From: Micromonospora orduensis
Lineage (GTDB): Bacteria > Actinomycetota > Actinomycetes > Mycobacteriales > Micromonosporaceae
Direction: 5' to 3'
Length of the DNA: 64,000 nucleotides
Assembly (NCBI RefSeq): GCF_006228125.1
Contig: NZ_VDFY01000208.1
Span: 1 to 64,000, forward strand
Below the pieces are notes generated by a model. The model had not been told where the DNA came from. It worked only from the letters and a program-made list of their open reading frames with translations, and made no database searches. Shown here in pieces: positions 8,395-16,015 of the stretch (position 1 is the first letter of the stretch; each line of letters starts with the position of its first letter). The position numbers were made by a program, and so were the translations under genes.

Positions 8395-8742
8395 ATGCCC
8401 ACAGACCAGCCAGTGCAGGTGCGGTCCGGCGATCTGCTGCACCTGACCCGTACCGCGAGCCCGCAGTTCGTCCGCCCCATCACCGTGCGCGTGATCCGCG
8501 CCCTCACCGACCGGCACACGTACCACGGTTGGTTGTGGATCGACGCCTACCAGCTCGGCCCGAACGGCGACGCCATCGCCCGACGCGAGCTGTACCTCAT
8601 GCCGGCCGGCGCACAGCGGCTGGCCTCGCCGCCCTCCCGGGCTGCCGCGCCGCCTCGCCCGGCTGCGCCCGCCCAGCCGGCTGCGCCACCCCGGCGTGAT
8701 GCTCGGCGGCCGGTCCGGCGCGGACCGGCGCGGGTCGGCTGA
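8395..8742 (+). CDS. Hypothetical protein, divergent from XRE regulator
   Basis: 115 residues, not recognised as an established family. Residues 1-75 form a compact acidic/beta-type region (SGDLLHLTR, ITVRVIRAL, YHGWLWIDAYQL). The last ~40 residues are an Ala/Pro/Arg-rich tail likely to be disordered. AGGGGA lies 6 bases before the ATG. The stop overlaps the start of the following gene (TGATG), so the two are co-translated. Small genes of this sort are often found next to XRE/DUF397 pairs in this group of bacteria; no function can be given. Confidence 0.7.
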   Translation: MPTDQPVQVRSGDLLHLTRTASPQFVRPITVRVIRALTDRHTYHGWLWIDAYQLGPNGDAIARRELYLMPAGAQRLASPPSRAAAPPRPAAPAQPAAPPRRDARRPVRRGPARVG

Positions 8743-8990
8743 TGCCCCGTCGCGCTCCCGACCACCAGCCAGCCCGCCCGACGTGGCGCTGCGGCACGTG
8801 TGGCATCGCCTGGCCCTGCTCAGCCGCCAAACTGCGTCTCCTCGCGATCTACCGGTTGGACCGCCCGGCCCTGCTGGCCCGCCTGGCGGTGCTTCAGGCG
8901 GAGGCCGCCGCCAACCTCGCCGCGCTTAACCCGGGCACCACACCGGCCGATCTGAGCGACCGCTTCACCGGCTGGGCGTCCGTGCGCTAG
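8742..8990 (+). CDS. Small Cys-containing hypothetical protein
   Basis: An 82-residue protein translationally coupled to the preceding gene by a 1-base TGATG overlap. It carries CGTCGIAWPC near residues 17-26, a CxxC plus a third Cys that could bind a metal or form a disulfide. A helical Leu/Ala-rich segment (RLDRPALLARLAVLQAEAAANL) follows. It is not a member of a family I recognise. Codon use is normal for the window, which supports it being a real gene. Confidence 0.62.
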   Translation: MPRRAPDHQPARPTWRCGTCGIAWPCSAAKLRLLAIYRLDRPALLARLAVLQAEAAANLAALNPGTTPADLSDRFTGWASVR

Positions 8991-9162
8991 GTATCCCATG
9001 TCCCCCTCCCGGTGCGCGGGCGAATACGCCCGGGCCGCAACGCGCCACTGCGCCGGCGCGGAGGCAGCCCGGCCCCACAACCCCTCCGCAACGCGGCGAC
9101 GGTCGACCGAGCAGGCGCCGACCAACCGACAATCGCGGTGCGTGCGCCCTACCCTGACGAGC

Positions 9163-9202
9163 GTGATGCCTGTGAGTCATCACGATGACTCACAGGCATC
9201 AC
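9163..9202. terminator. Perfect 18-bp inverted repeat with 4-base loop
   Basis: Eighteen bases (9163-9180) are exactly repeated in inverse at 9185-9202 around the loop CACG. The stem is only moderately G+C-rich for this genome. It sits 45 bases beyond the stop of the convergent arabinofuranosidase gene and 172 bases after the small gene at 8742-8990. The simplest reading is a bidirectional terminator; such perfect symmetry would also fit a recombinase or dimeric-protein site. Bases 8991-9162 hold nothing else convincing. Confidence 0.65.
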
Positions 9203-9246
9203 CGACATCGAGGGGCCAGCCACCAGCGACGCCGCTGGCGGCCCGG

Positions 9247-11313
9247 TCAGCCGGTCGCGCAGACCGTGCCGTTGAGGGTGAACGCGGTGGGCAGGACGTT
9301 AGGCCCGCTGTACGCGCCGACGAAGCCGGCGCTCACGCTCGCGCCCACGGCGATCTGCCGGTTGTCGTCGGTCGGGGTGACCCGCACGGCGGTGCCGACC
9401 TGTTCCCAGGTGGCGCTCCAGCCGCTGCTCACCTGCTGCCATCCGGTCGGCCAGGTCCAGGTGAGCGTCCAACCGCTGATCGGCTTCGTCCCGTTGTTGG
9501 TGATCTCGACGCCGCCGATGTAGCCGTTGCCCCAGTCGTTGGCGGTGGTGAAGCGGACGGTGCACGCGCTGGCGGTCGGGCTTCCGGTGGCGAAGGTGAG
9601 CGGCGGAGAGGACCAGGACACCCGACCGGCGGTGTCCCGGGCCAGCACGTTGACCGTGTACCGGCTCCCCGGCACCAGGTTGCCGACCGTGAACGAGGTC
9701 GCGCCGGTCTCGCCCAGCTGCTCGCTGACCGCGCCGTTCTGCCGGTACACCTCGTACTTGGCGATGGGGCTGCCACCCGGGGTCGCCGCCGGCCAGGTGA
9801 TCGTCGCGGCGCGGTCGGTGACGCCGCTCGCGGTGGGTTGGCCCGGGGCCGAGGGGCGCCCGGCGGACGTGCCGGCCGGTCGCAGCACGATCGTGGTCAA
9901 CGAGTACGCCGGCAGCGTGCGGCTGGTCGCCGAACCGGACTGGCTGGTCGCGATGCCGGTGGCGCCGTTGGTGAGGGTGGACACCGTCGGCGCGACGGTC
10001 GACGGGGTGAACCCGGCGTAGTCGATGGTGACCGGGTGATCGTTGTCCGGGTCCTTGTTCACCAGCAGCACGGCGAGGTCACCGTTGCCCCGACGGACGG
10101 CGTGGGCGGTGACCAGAGGCTCATCGGTGCCCGCGCGTACGAACTGGTCCCCCGTCCTGGCGAACAGTTTCATCATGCTCAGCGCGTGGTACGGCGCGAA
10201 CGGCGTGTTCAGTGGCGGTTCGCAGACCGAGCCGTCCTCGTTGCAGGAGCCGCTGGAGAGCATCCCGAAGTCGCCGTAGTCGGTCTGGCCGGCGACCTGC
10301 GTCACCGCGCCCAACCCGTTGTGGACGTTCCACCACTGGACGGTGAAGACGCCGCTCTCCAGCAGCCCGCTGTAGACGTCGGCCAGGAAGAGTGCCGCCG
10401 GCTGGGTGGTCCGGCCCGCGTCGACGTTCAACTCGGTGAAGCTGACGCCGATGCGGTCGGCGTTCGCGCCGGCGTACCGGCTGAGTTGCTGCCGGAGCAG
10501 GTAGGTGGCGTCCGGGAGGTGGTTGACGCGGGCCAGCGACTCGGCGGCGGTGCCACCGGGATACCAGTGCACGTCCACGAAGTCGATCTTCGGGCCGGCG
10601 AGGGAGAGCACCGTCTGGTTCCACGGACCCGGGTCACTGCCGGCGGTGATCCCGTCCGGCCAGTTGCCCGGCATCGTCAGCACCGCGCCGACCTTGATGC
10701 TCGGGTCGACCGCCTTCATGGCGTCGGCGTACTCGACGACCAGCCGCGCGTACTGGCTGGCGCTCTTGTCCGGGTGGTCGTCCGCCTCCCACGCCGAGCC
10801 GTAGTGGCCGTTGCCGTAGTTCTCGTTGCCGACCGTCCAGTACCGCGCGCCGTAGCCCTTCGTCACGTTGGCGTACCGCACCCAGTCGGCGGCCTCGGCG
10901 GGCGTGCCGGTGCCGTAGTTCGCGATGATCATCGGCTGTGCGCCGACCCGCCGGACGGCGGCCATGAAGGTGTCGAAGTCGGTGTTCGGCGCGACGTACC
11001 CGCCGGGCGCGGTGTGGTCCTTCCAGTGGTAGATGTCGGCGTACGAGCCGCCGGGGTAGCGCATCATCTGCACGCCGGCGTCACGCAGCAGGTCCGACGT
11101 CTCGGTGGTGCCCAGGTTCTGGTCCCAGATGGCGTGGTTGACGCCCAACGCGGTGTTCGGCACCGTCGCCAGTCCCGCGCGGGCGTTGACGGTGACCGCG
11201 ACGGCGGCCGGTTCGGGTGTCGCGCTGGCGGTCGATGGGTTGACGCCGGAGAGAGCGGTCGCGGCGAGCAGCAGGCTCGCCAGCACCGTCGCCCGGCTTC
11301 GGGGGATGCGCAT
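9247..11313 (-). CDS. Secreted alpha-L-arabinofuranosidase-like hydrolase with FN3 and CBM2
   Basis: A 688-residue modular secreted enzyme. Residues 1-31 are a signal peptide. A TIM-barrel plus beta-sandwich catalytic region of GH51/GH39 (clan GH-A) type covers about 40-480. The acid/base Glu164 is in TVGNENYG and the nucleophile Glu294 in SFTELNVD. A fibronectin type III domain follows at about 490-577. A family 2 carbohydrate-binding module ends the protein at 583-688, starting with CTVRF and containing WGNGYIGGVEITN; its paired terminal Cys and exposed Trp residues suit cellulose or xylan binding. Likely role is removal of arabinose from arabinoxylan. The start has GAAGGAAA upstream. Exact GH family is not certain. 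Confidence 0.85.
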   Translation of the reverse strand: MRIPRSRATVLASLLLAATALSGVNPSTASATPEPAAVAVTVNARAGLATVPNTALGVNHAIWDQNLGTTETSDLLRDAGVQMMRYPGGSYADIYHWKDHTAPGGYVAPNTDFDTFMAAVRRVGAQPMIIANYGTGTPAEAADWVRYANVTKGYGARYWTVGNENYGNGHYGSAWEADDHPDKSASQYARLVVEYADAMKAVDPSIKVGAVLTMPGNWPDGITAGSDPGPWNQTVLSLAGPKIDFVDVHWYPGGTAAESLARVNHLPDATYLLRQQLSRYAGANADRIGVSFTELNVDAGRTTQPAALFLADVYSGLLESGVFTVQWWNVHNGLGAVTQVAGQTDYGDFGMLSSGSCNEDGSVCEPPLNTPFAPYHALSMMKLFARTGDQFVRAGTDEPLVTAHAVRRGNGDLAVLLVNKDPDNDHPVTIDYAGFTPSTVAPTVSTLTNGATGIATSQSGSATSRTLPAYSLTTIVLRPAGTSAGRPSAPGQPTASGVTDRAATITWPAATPGGSPIAKYEVYRQNGAVSEQLGETGATSFTVGNLVPGSRYTVNVLARDTAGRVSWSSPPLTFATGSPTASACTVRFTTANDWGNGYIGGVEITNNGTKPISGWTLTWTWPTGWQQVSSGWSATWEQVGTAVRVTPTDDNRQIAVGASVSAGFVGAYSGPNVLPTAFTLNGTVCATG

Positions 11314-11622
11314 GGCGGGGTTTCCTTCGCGGTGAACGACAGTGAGTCGCCCGGCCGGCAGGGTGCCCCGCGCAGGACGGGCGGACTCGTGGACGGACAG
11401 GCCCCGGTGCCCTGTCGCTGGTGCCCGTCCCCCGGGATCCGTGGTCGGATCCCGGCTGCCCAGTGGACGGCGTCGGCCCGCGCGTGGCCTGCAATCGACG
11501 GCCAAGAATGTCACGCCCGGATCGGGGACCTCAAGGGGTGCCGAGGACACCACGCAGCGCCACCGGTTGGTAACGTGGCGGCGGCACGCGGTGATGGTCG
11601 CCGATGTTCCCAGGGGGTCGAC
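11314..11622. promoter_or_regulatory. Divergent intergenic region with a leader hairpin
   Basis: A 309-base spacer between the arabinofuranosidase (minus) and the type VII cassette (plus). At 11432-11455 there is a perfect 9-bp hairpin (CCGGGATCC, loop GTGGTC, GGATCCCGG), about 120 bases upstream of the glycosidase start. It could be an operator or a leader structure. I see no confident -35/-10 pair on either strand and no gene. Confidence 0.4.
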
Positions 11623-12024
11623 GTGTGGGCCGATGATGCCGCGTTGGACGCGGCGGACCGCCGCCTCGACGAATGGGAGACGTCCCTTGCCGAGCAGGCC
11701 TCCCGCGCGACAACCCTCTCCACCCGACTACGGGCGATCACCGGCACCGCCACCAGCCCCGACGGCGCGGTAGAGGTGACCGTCGACTCGAACGGCCTGC
11801 TCGCCGACCTGCGCCTCGACGAACGGATCCGGCAGCAGTCCGCGACCCGCACCGCCCGGCAGATCACGGACACCACCCGGGTCGCCCACGCCGATCTGCT
11901 CAAGCGGCTCACCGGGACGACCGTCGAGATCCTCGGCGCCGGTGACCCGACCGGGCAGGCCATCATCGACTCCTACCGGCGCCGGCTGGACCCGACCGAG
12001 GACGAGCCGCATGCCCGGCGCTGA
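11623..12024 (+). CDS. YbaB/EbfC-like protein at head of type VII cassette
   Basis: A 133-residue protein similar to YbaB/EbfC-family proteins. It has a predicted N-terminal coiled helix (residues 1-40), a central beta hairpin (AVEVTVDSNGLLADLRL, 50-66) and a C-terminal helix. EbfC proteins bind DNA, but actinobacterial relatives are very often found in front of WXG100/ESX-type effectors, where their role is unclear. GTG 11623 follows a GGGGG-containing ribosome site. Its last 14 bases overlap the next gene. Together with the three genes below it forms a tight operon. Confidence 0.78.
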   Translation: MWADDAALDAADRRLDEWETSLAEQASRATTLSTRLRAITGTATSPDGAVEVTVDSNGLLADLRLDERIRQQSATRTARQITDTTRVAHADLLKRLTGTTVEILGAGDPTGQAIIDSYRRRLDPTEDEPHARR

Positions 12025-12325
12025 CGGCATCCAGGTCGACCCGGACGCCCTCACCTCGCACGCCTGTCACATCGACCGCCTCGCCGACCGCGTCGACACC
12101 GCCCGCCGGGCTGGTCAGCACGTCCAGTTGGGTGCCGACGCGTACGGGCAACTCTGCGCGCTCATGCCCGTCCTCCTGGACGGCCTGCAACGCACCCTGG
12201 TCGCCGGCATCGGCGCGGCCGCCGAGTCCGCACGCGACACCTCCGACCGGCTGCGCACCGGCGCGGACCGCTACCGGGCGTCCGACGCCCGCGCCGAACA
12301 ACGCCTGCGCCGCCAACGGAGCTGA
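12011..12325 (+). CDS. EspC/WXG100-like type VII secretion partner
   Basis: A 104-residue all-helical protein of the EspC-like (ESX secretion-associated) type: a VDPDALTSHACHIDRLADRV helix, a turn and then a long LQRTLVAGIGAAAESARDTSDRLR helix. Such proteins pair with a larger WXG-type partner to form a four-helix bundle that carries the export signal for the type VII system. It overlaps the upstream gene by 14 bases and precedes the toxin gene by 3 bases, so it is most likely the export partner of that toxin. Confidence 0.75.
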   Translation: MPGADGIQVDPDALTSHACHIDRLADRVDTARRAGQHVQLGADAYGQLCALMPVLLDGLQRTLVAGIGAAAESARDTSDRLRTGADRYRASDARAEQRLRRQRS

Positions 12326-12328
12326 CCG

Positions 12329-13525
12329 GTGACGGCCAACCCGCTCGTCGGCACGGCGGCCGACACAGGCCCCACCGCCTGGGCCGGCATCTGGATCTGC
12401 GAGGACATCGAACTCGTCGCCCAGGGCATCCGGAACGGTAGCTGGATCGACGGCACCCTCGGTGTGGTCAGCGCCGGCCTCGACGCCCTCGCCCTCGTCT
12501 CCGATCCGGTCGGCGCGCTCCTGCAGTACGGGATCGCCTGGCTCATCGAACACGTCAAACCGCTCAGCGAAGCCCTCGACTGGCTCGCCGGCAACCCGGC
12601 GGAGATCACCGCCCACGCCCAGACCTGGCGCAACGTCGCAGCCTCGCTACGCGACGACGCCACCGGGCTGGCCGCCGCCGTCCGCACCGACCTGGCAGCC
12701 TGGGGCGGCAGCGCCGGCCCCGCCTACCGCACCTGGGCCGGAGAGCAGCAACAGGCCATCATCGGGCTCGCCCAGGGCGCCGACACCCTGGCCGCGATCA
12801 CCGAAGGCGCCGCCGGCCTCGTCGCCGCCGTCCGGCTCCTCGTCCGCGACGCCATCGCCACCTGCGTCTCCCGCCTCATCGTGTACGCCGGCGAACTCGT
12901 CGCCACCGGCGGACTCGCCGTACCACTGGTCGCCGAACAGGTCACGACACTTGTCGCGTCCTGGGGGGCGCGGATCGCGCGGCTGCTCCGCGCACTGCTG
13001 ACCAGCCTCCGCCGGCTCATCCCGATGATCCGCCAACTCGGTGGACTCATCGAGAAACTCCAACAGCTCCTCCGACGGCTCCGGAGGGGCGAACCGCCAC
13101 CGGGCCGAGACATCCCAGGATCCGATCCGCGTCGCGAGACACCCGCCGCCTCTCCGAGGACGGAGCAGCAACGGATTCATGACCTCGGAATGGATCCGGC
13201 GACTGGGAAGTTCCGGCCCGGCGAGGCAGAGACAGCTGTCCGGTTGGAGCAGGAACTGGGCGTGAGGCTGACCCGCGCTCCGGTGGAGTCGTCGGCGGAC
13301 TGGGTCGACGAGGCCGAGCGGACCTACGATGCGGTGGGCAACTTTCCGGCACAGTTCTTTGACCGCCAATGGCCCCGACTGCAGTATCAGATAGTGCGGC
13401 ACCTGGAAAAGGCGGATCTGGTGCCGGTGGACGTCTCGACGTTCACGCCGGCACAGGTTGCGCAGCTCGAACAGTTCATCACGGACCGAGGCCTCGGTCC
13501 TCGAGTGTTCATCGTGGGGAAATGA
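12329..13525 (+). CDS. Type VII-exported polymorphic toxin with CdiA-like nuclease C-terminus
   Basis: A 398-residue modular protein. Residues 1-170 are helical with a WXG100/PPE-like region (AWGGSAGPAYRTWAGEQQQ holds the W-x-G turn). Residues 170-255 form hydrophobic helices. A Pro/Arg-rich linker (255-285) leads to a C-terminal domain of about 110 residues. That domain contains a conserved Glu (PGEAETAVRLE), an Asp-rich stretch (DWVDEAERTYDAVG) and HLEKADLVPVDV. The layout resembles CdiA-type tRNA nuclease/PD-(D/E)xK toxin domains. The GTG start is 3 bases after the preceding stop. The following gene overlaps its stop, as expected for an immunity gene. Toxin activity is inferred. Confidence 0.78.
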   Translation: MTANPLVGTAADTGPTAWAGIWICEDIELVAQGIRNGSWIDGTLGVVSAGLDALALVSDPVGALLQYGIAWLIEHVKPLSEALDWLAGNPAEITAHAQTWRNVAASLRDDATGLAAAVRTDLAAWGGSAGPAYRTWAGEQQQAIIGLAQGADTLAAITEGAAGLVAAVRLLVRDAIATCVSRLIVYAGELVATGGLAVPLVAEQVTTLVASWGARIARLLRALLTSLRRLIPMIRQLGGLIEKLQQLLRRLRRGEPPPGRDIPGSDPRRETPAASPRTEQQRIHDLGMDPATGKFRPGEAETAVRLEQELGVRLTRAPVESSADWVDEAERTYDAVGNFPAQFFDRQWPRLQYQIVRHLEKADLVPVDVSTFTPAQVAQLEQFITDRGLGPRVFIVGK

Positions 13526-13863
13526 TGGCTGGCCTCATCGTGCTGAAACCCGGCGTCGACTGGACCGCGACGGGCGGCTTGTTCGACTGGACGCTGGAGT
13601 TTCTGATCTCGCGCCTCTCGGACAGGCAGGCCGTCAACCACCTACAGGAGATCGTCGACAACAATCTCGGCTCGCTCTGGGTCGACGATCTCCCCGCCGC
13701 AGCACAGCGGGAGGTCGTCAGGCTGTGGCGCGAGAGTCTGGTCGAGGCCGGCGAAGCGCAGCTCCCCGAGACCGAGCAGAAGGGCGACGTCATCCGCCGC
13801 CTTCAGGAGCTCGTGGACGCGAGCTATTCGGCCGGGTTCCCGGGATCGAATGATCCGGGGTAG
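13522..13863 (+). CDS. Probable cognate immunity protein
   Basis: A 113-residue acidic helical protein not belonging to a family I can name. The start overlaps the toxin stop in an ATGATG arrangement (ATG at 13522 or 13525), so translation is coupled. Position directly downstream of a polymorphic toxin, small size and acidic composition (AEAQLPETEQKGD-like stretches) are the usual marks of an immunity protein. The function is inferred from context alone. A hairpin follows at 13874. Confidence 0.68.
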   Translation: MMAGLIVLKPGVDWTATGGLFDWTLEFLISRLSDRQAVNHLQEIVDNNLGSLWVDDLPAAAQREVVRLWRESLVEAGEAQLPETEQKGDVIRRLQELVDASYSAGFPGSNDPG

Positions 13864-13873
13864 CCGAGTGTCG

Positions 13874-13891
13874 GCCAGTCCGCCGACTGGC
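13874..13891 (+). terminator. Hairpin terminator after toxin-immunity operon
   Basis: GCCAGTC (13874-13880) and GACTGGC (13885-13891) enclose the loop CGCC, 10 bases after the immunity stop. Confidence 0.5.
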
Positions 13892-13976
13892 GGCCCGGGT
13901 CGCGACCAGGCGCGTGGAACGAGCGTCGAAGCGGCTCCCACCACAGGTTTCGGGAGTTGAACGGTACGATGCGCCC

Positions 13977-14531
13977 ATGAGCTCAGAGGCGGTTGGCAGG
14001 TATATGCCCCCGGTCGTGACGCTCGACGACCTCACGGCGATGATGGCCGCAGACGAAAACCACCGGTACGAAATCAGCCCCGAGGGAGTCGTCTCGATCA
14101 TGCCGCCGCCGGGATATGCCCACGCGATCATCGCGACCCGGCTCATGGTCTGGCTCACGCAGGGCGGTGTCCCGGCCGACCGCGTCGCCCAAGCCGTCGG
14201 GCTGCGGATACCCGGCCGTGACGGCGGTGTCGGCGGACGGATCCCCGACCTCGTGGTGTGGAGCAAGCCGCAGGCCGACGGGGTCTGGTTGCCTGTCGCG
14301 GACGTGCTCCTCGTGATCGAGATCGTCTCCCCCGGCTCCGAGGGGGTCGACACGGTGACGAAGCGCAGCGAGTACGCCGCCGCGGGCATTCCCCAGTACT
14401 GGGTGGTGGATCAGGATTCGGCGCAGACCGTCACCATGCACCGCCTGGACGGCGGCGAGTACGTGACGCGCGCGACCATGCCGCTCGCCTGGGTCCTCAA
14501 CACGGGCCTGGATGAGCACGACCTCGGCTGA
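13977..14531 (+). CDS. Uma2-family (DUF820) restriction-endonuclease-like protein
   Basis: A 184-residue protein of the Uma2 family, which has a PD-(D/E)xK nuclease fold. It contains RYEISPEGVVSIMPPPGYAHA (residues ~30-50), the PDLVVW motif near 90, the VLLVIEIVSPGSE strand with the catalytic Glu near 110 and KRSEYAAAGIPQYWVVD near 128. Such genes are numerous in actinomycetes and cyanobacteria and their role is not settled. The start ATG 13977 is the only start that keeps the family N-terminus without an odd Arg-rich extension. Confidence 0.88.
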   Translation: MSSEAVGRYMPPVVTLDDLTAMMAADENHRYEISPEGVVSIMPPPGYAHAIIATRLMVWLTQGGVPADRVAQAVGLRIPGRDGGVGGRIPDLVVWSKPQADGVWLPVADVLLVIEIVSPGSEGVDTVTKRSEYAAAGIPQYWVVDQDSAQTVTMHRLDGGEYVTRATMPLAWVLNTGLDEHDLG

Positions 14532-14549
14532 ACGGCCCGTCCCGACACG

Positions 14550-14973
14550 GTGGCCAGCGTGTCGTGGATCCGGGACACCGCCCAGGGGCATCTCTACGGC
14601 GAGGCCGACGTGCCGGAGGCGCCTGTCGCGCTGGTCCTGGGCACCAAGGTGGACGCGGACGGCACCCCGTCGCCTGTGCTCGCGGCCCGGCTGGAGATCG
14701 CGCGGCGGTTGTTCGACGCGGGGTGCGGAGGGCGACGGTGGTGACCCAGTCCTTCCACCTTCCGCGCGCCGTCGCGCTGTGCCGGCGGCTCGGCATCGAC
14801 GCCAACGGCGTGGGCGACGACAGCGCCAAACGGTACGCCCACACGTGGTGGTTCAGCTCGTCCCGGGAGTACGGCGCCTGTGTGAAGGCGGCGGTGGATC
14901 TGCTGTCCGGTCGGGATCCGGCTCATTTCGGTCGCCGGAGACCGGCGTCGACGATGCGCTGCGCGACGGCTGA
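14550..14973 (+). pseudogene. Degenerate SanA/YdcF (DUF218) protein
   Basis: The remains of a SanA-type membrane-associated protein. Frame 3 from 14550 encodes the family start of the soluble domain (SWIRDTAQGHLY, then VALVLGTKVDADGTPSPVLAARL). The sequence then jumps at about 14730, with the central SGD/YDTYDTC part missing, into frame 2. That frame gives VVTQSFHLPRAVALCRRLGI, the conserved C-terminal part. Near 14935 it shifts again, since only frame 1 supplies the expected end (TGVDDALRDG, stop at 14973). The N-terminal membrane segment is also absent. One internal deletion and two frame changes make function unlikely. It is squeezed between Uma2 and the LacI gene. Confidence 0.72.
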
Positions 14974-14979
14974 CGCGGG

Positions 14980-15999
14980 TCACGACCGGGGTGGCGCGGC
15001 GCTGTCGCGTTCGACGAGTTCGGTGGCGAGTTCGACGCGGGGGCTCTCGACCTTCTCTCCCCCGGCGAGCCGCAGGATGGTCCGGGCGGCCATCATGCCC
15101 ATCTCGGCGAGGGGCTGGCGGACCGTGGTCAGCGGGGGCGAGCACCAGCGGACCTCGGGCAGGTCGTCGAAGCCGACGACGCTGATGTCGTCGGGCACCC
15201 GCAGCCCGCTCTTGCGGACCGCCTCGTAGACGCCGAGTGCCATCTGGTCGCTGGCGGCGAAGATGGCGGTGGGTGGGTCGGGCAGTGCCAGCAGCTGCGT
15301 ACCGGCGGTGTAGCCGGCCTCGTGGTAGAAGTTGCCGGGTCGGATGAGGGCGTCGTCGACGGCGATGCCGGCGGCACCGAGAGCCGCCCGGTAGCCGTCG
15401 AGTCGGGCCCTGCTGCACATCAGGTGCGGTGGGCCGGCGATGAACCCGATGCGGCGGTGGCCGAGCCCGATCAGGTACTGGTTGGCGCTGAGGCTGCCCG
15501 CCCAGTTCGTGGCGCCGATGGTGGGTGACTCCTGCGGGTCGACGCCGGCGGGGTCGATGATGACCACCGGAAGGTGCAGCCGGCGCAGCTCGGCCTGCAG
15601 TGGCGGGTTGACCATCGAGGTCACGAAGATGACGCCCTCGGTGGATCGGGTACGCATGTTGTCGAGCCACTGCTTGGCCGAGGAGATGCGCCAGTGGATG
15701 GCCGAGACCACCGTGCCGACGCCGCTGCTGCGGGCGACGTCCTCCACCCCACGGATGATCTCCACGGCCCATGGGCTGTCGAGGTCGTTGAAGACCAGGT
15801 CGATCAGCGCGGCGTCGTCGCGCCGTGCCGGTGACCGCCGGCGGTAGCCGTGGTGGTTGAGCAGGGCCTCGACGCGTTCCCGGGTGTCGGGGGCGACGTC
15901 GGAGCGCCCGTTGATGACCCGGGAGACCGTGGGCACCGAAACACCGGCCAGCCGCGCGATCATGGCGATGGTGACATTTCGGCCGTTGTCGGAGCCCAC
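14980..15999 (-). CDS. LacI-family transcriptional regulator of sugar operon
   Basis: A 339-residue repressor. The LacI helix-turn-helix is at residues 9-30 (TIAMIARLAGVSVPTVSRVING) with the hinge helix after it. The periplasmic-binding-like effector domain covers 65-335, with the usual DQMALGVYEAVR and DDISVVGFDDLPEVRWCSPPLTT motifs. It lies 16 bases after the second permease gene and is the last gene of the uptake operon, so it is probably made together with the transporter and binds its sugar. Its operators are most likely the matching sequences at 19265 and 19404. Confidence 0.92.
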   Translation of the reverse strand: MGSDNGRNVTIAMIARLAGVSVPTVSRVINGRSDVAPDTRERVEALLNHHGYRRRSPARRDDAALIDLVFNDLDSPWAVEIIRGVEDVARSSGVGTVVSAIHWRISSAKQWLDNMRTRSTEGVIFVTSMVNPPLQAELRRLHLPVVIIDPAGVDPQESPTIGATNWAGSLSANQYLIGLGHRRIGFIAGPPHLMCSRARLDGYRAALGAAGIAVDDALIRPGNFYHEAGYTAGTQLLALPDPPTAIFAASDQMALGVYEAVRKSGLRVPDDISVVGFDDLPEVRWCSPPLTTVRQPLAEMGMMAARTILRLAGGEKVESPRVELATELVERDSAAPPRS

Positions 16000-16015
16000 G
16001 GTCCGCCCTTCGTTC

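Noticed and set aside
9166-9523. ATG within the 18-bp hairpin as a gene start
   Set aside because: The start lies in the stem, codon use is poor and the frame overlaps the convergent glycosidase on the other strand.
8998-11553. Long open frame on the plus strand across the arabinofuranosidase gene
   Set aside because: Translation is Arg/Gly/Val-rich without any family pattern. The minus strand encodes a clear signal peptide, TIM barrel, FN3 and CBM2. Only its extreme end (from 11623) is a real gene.
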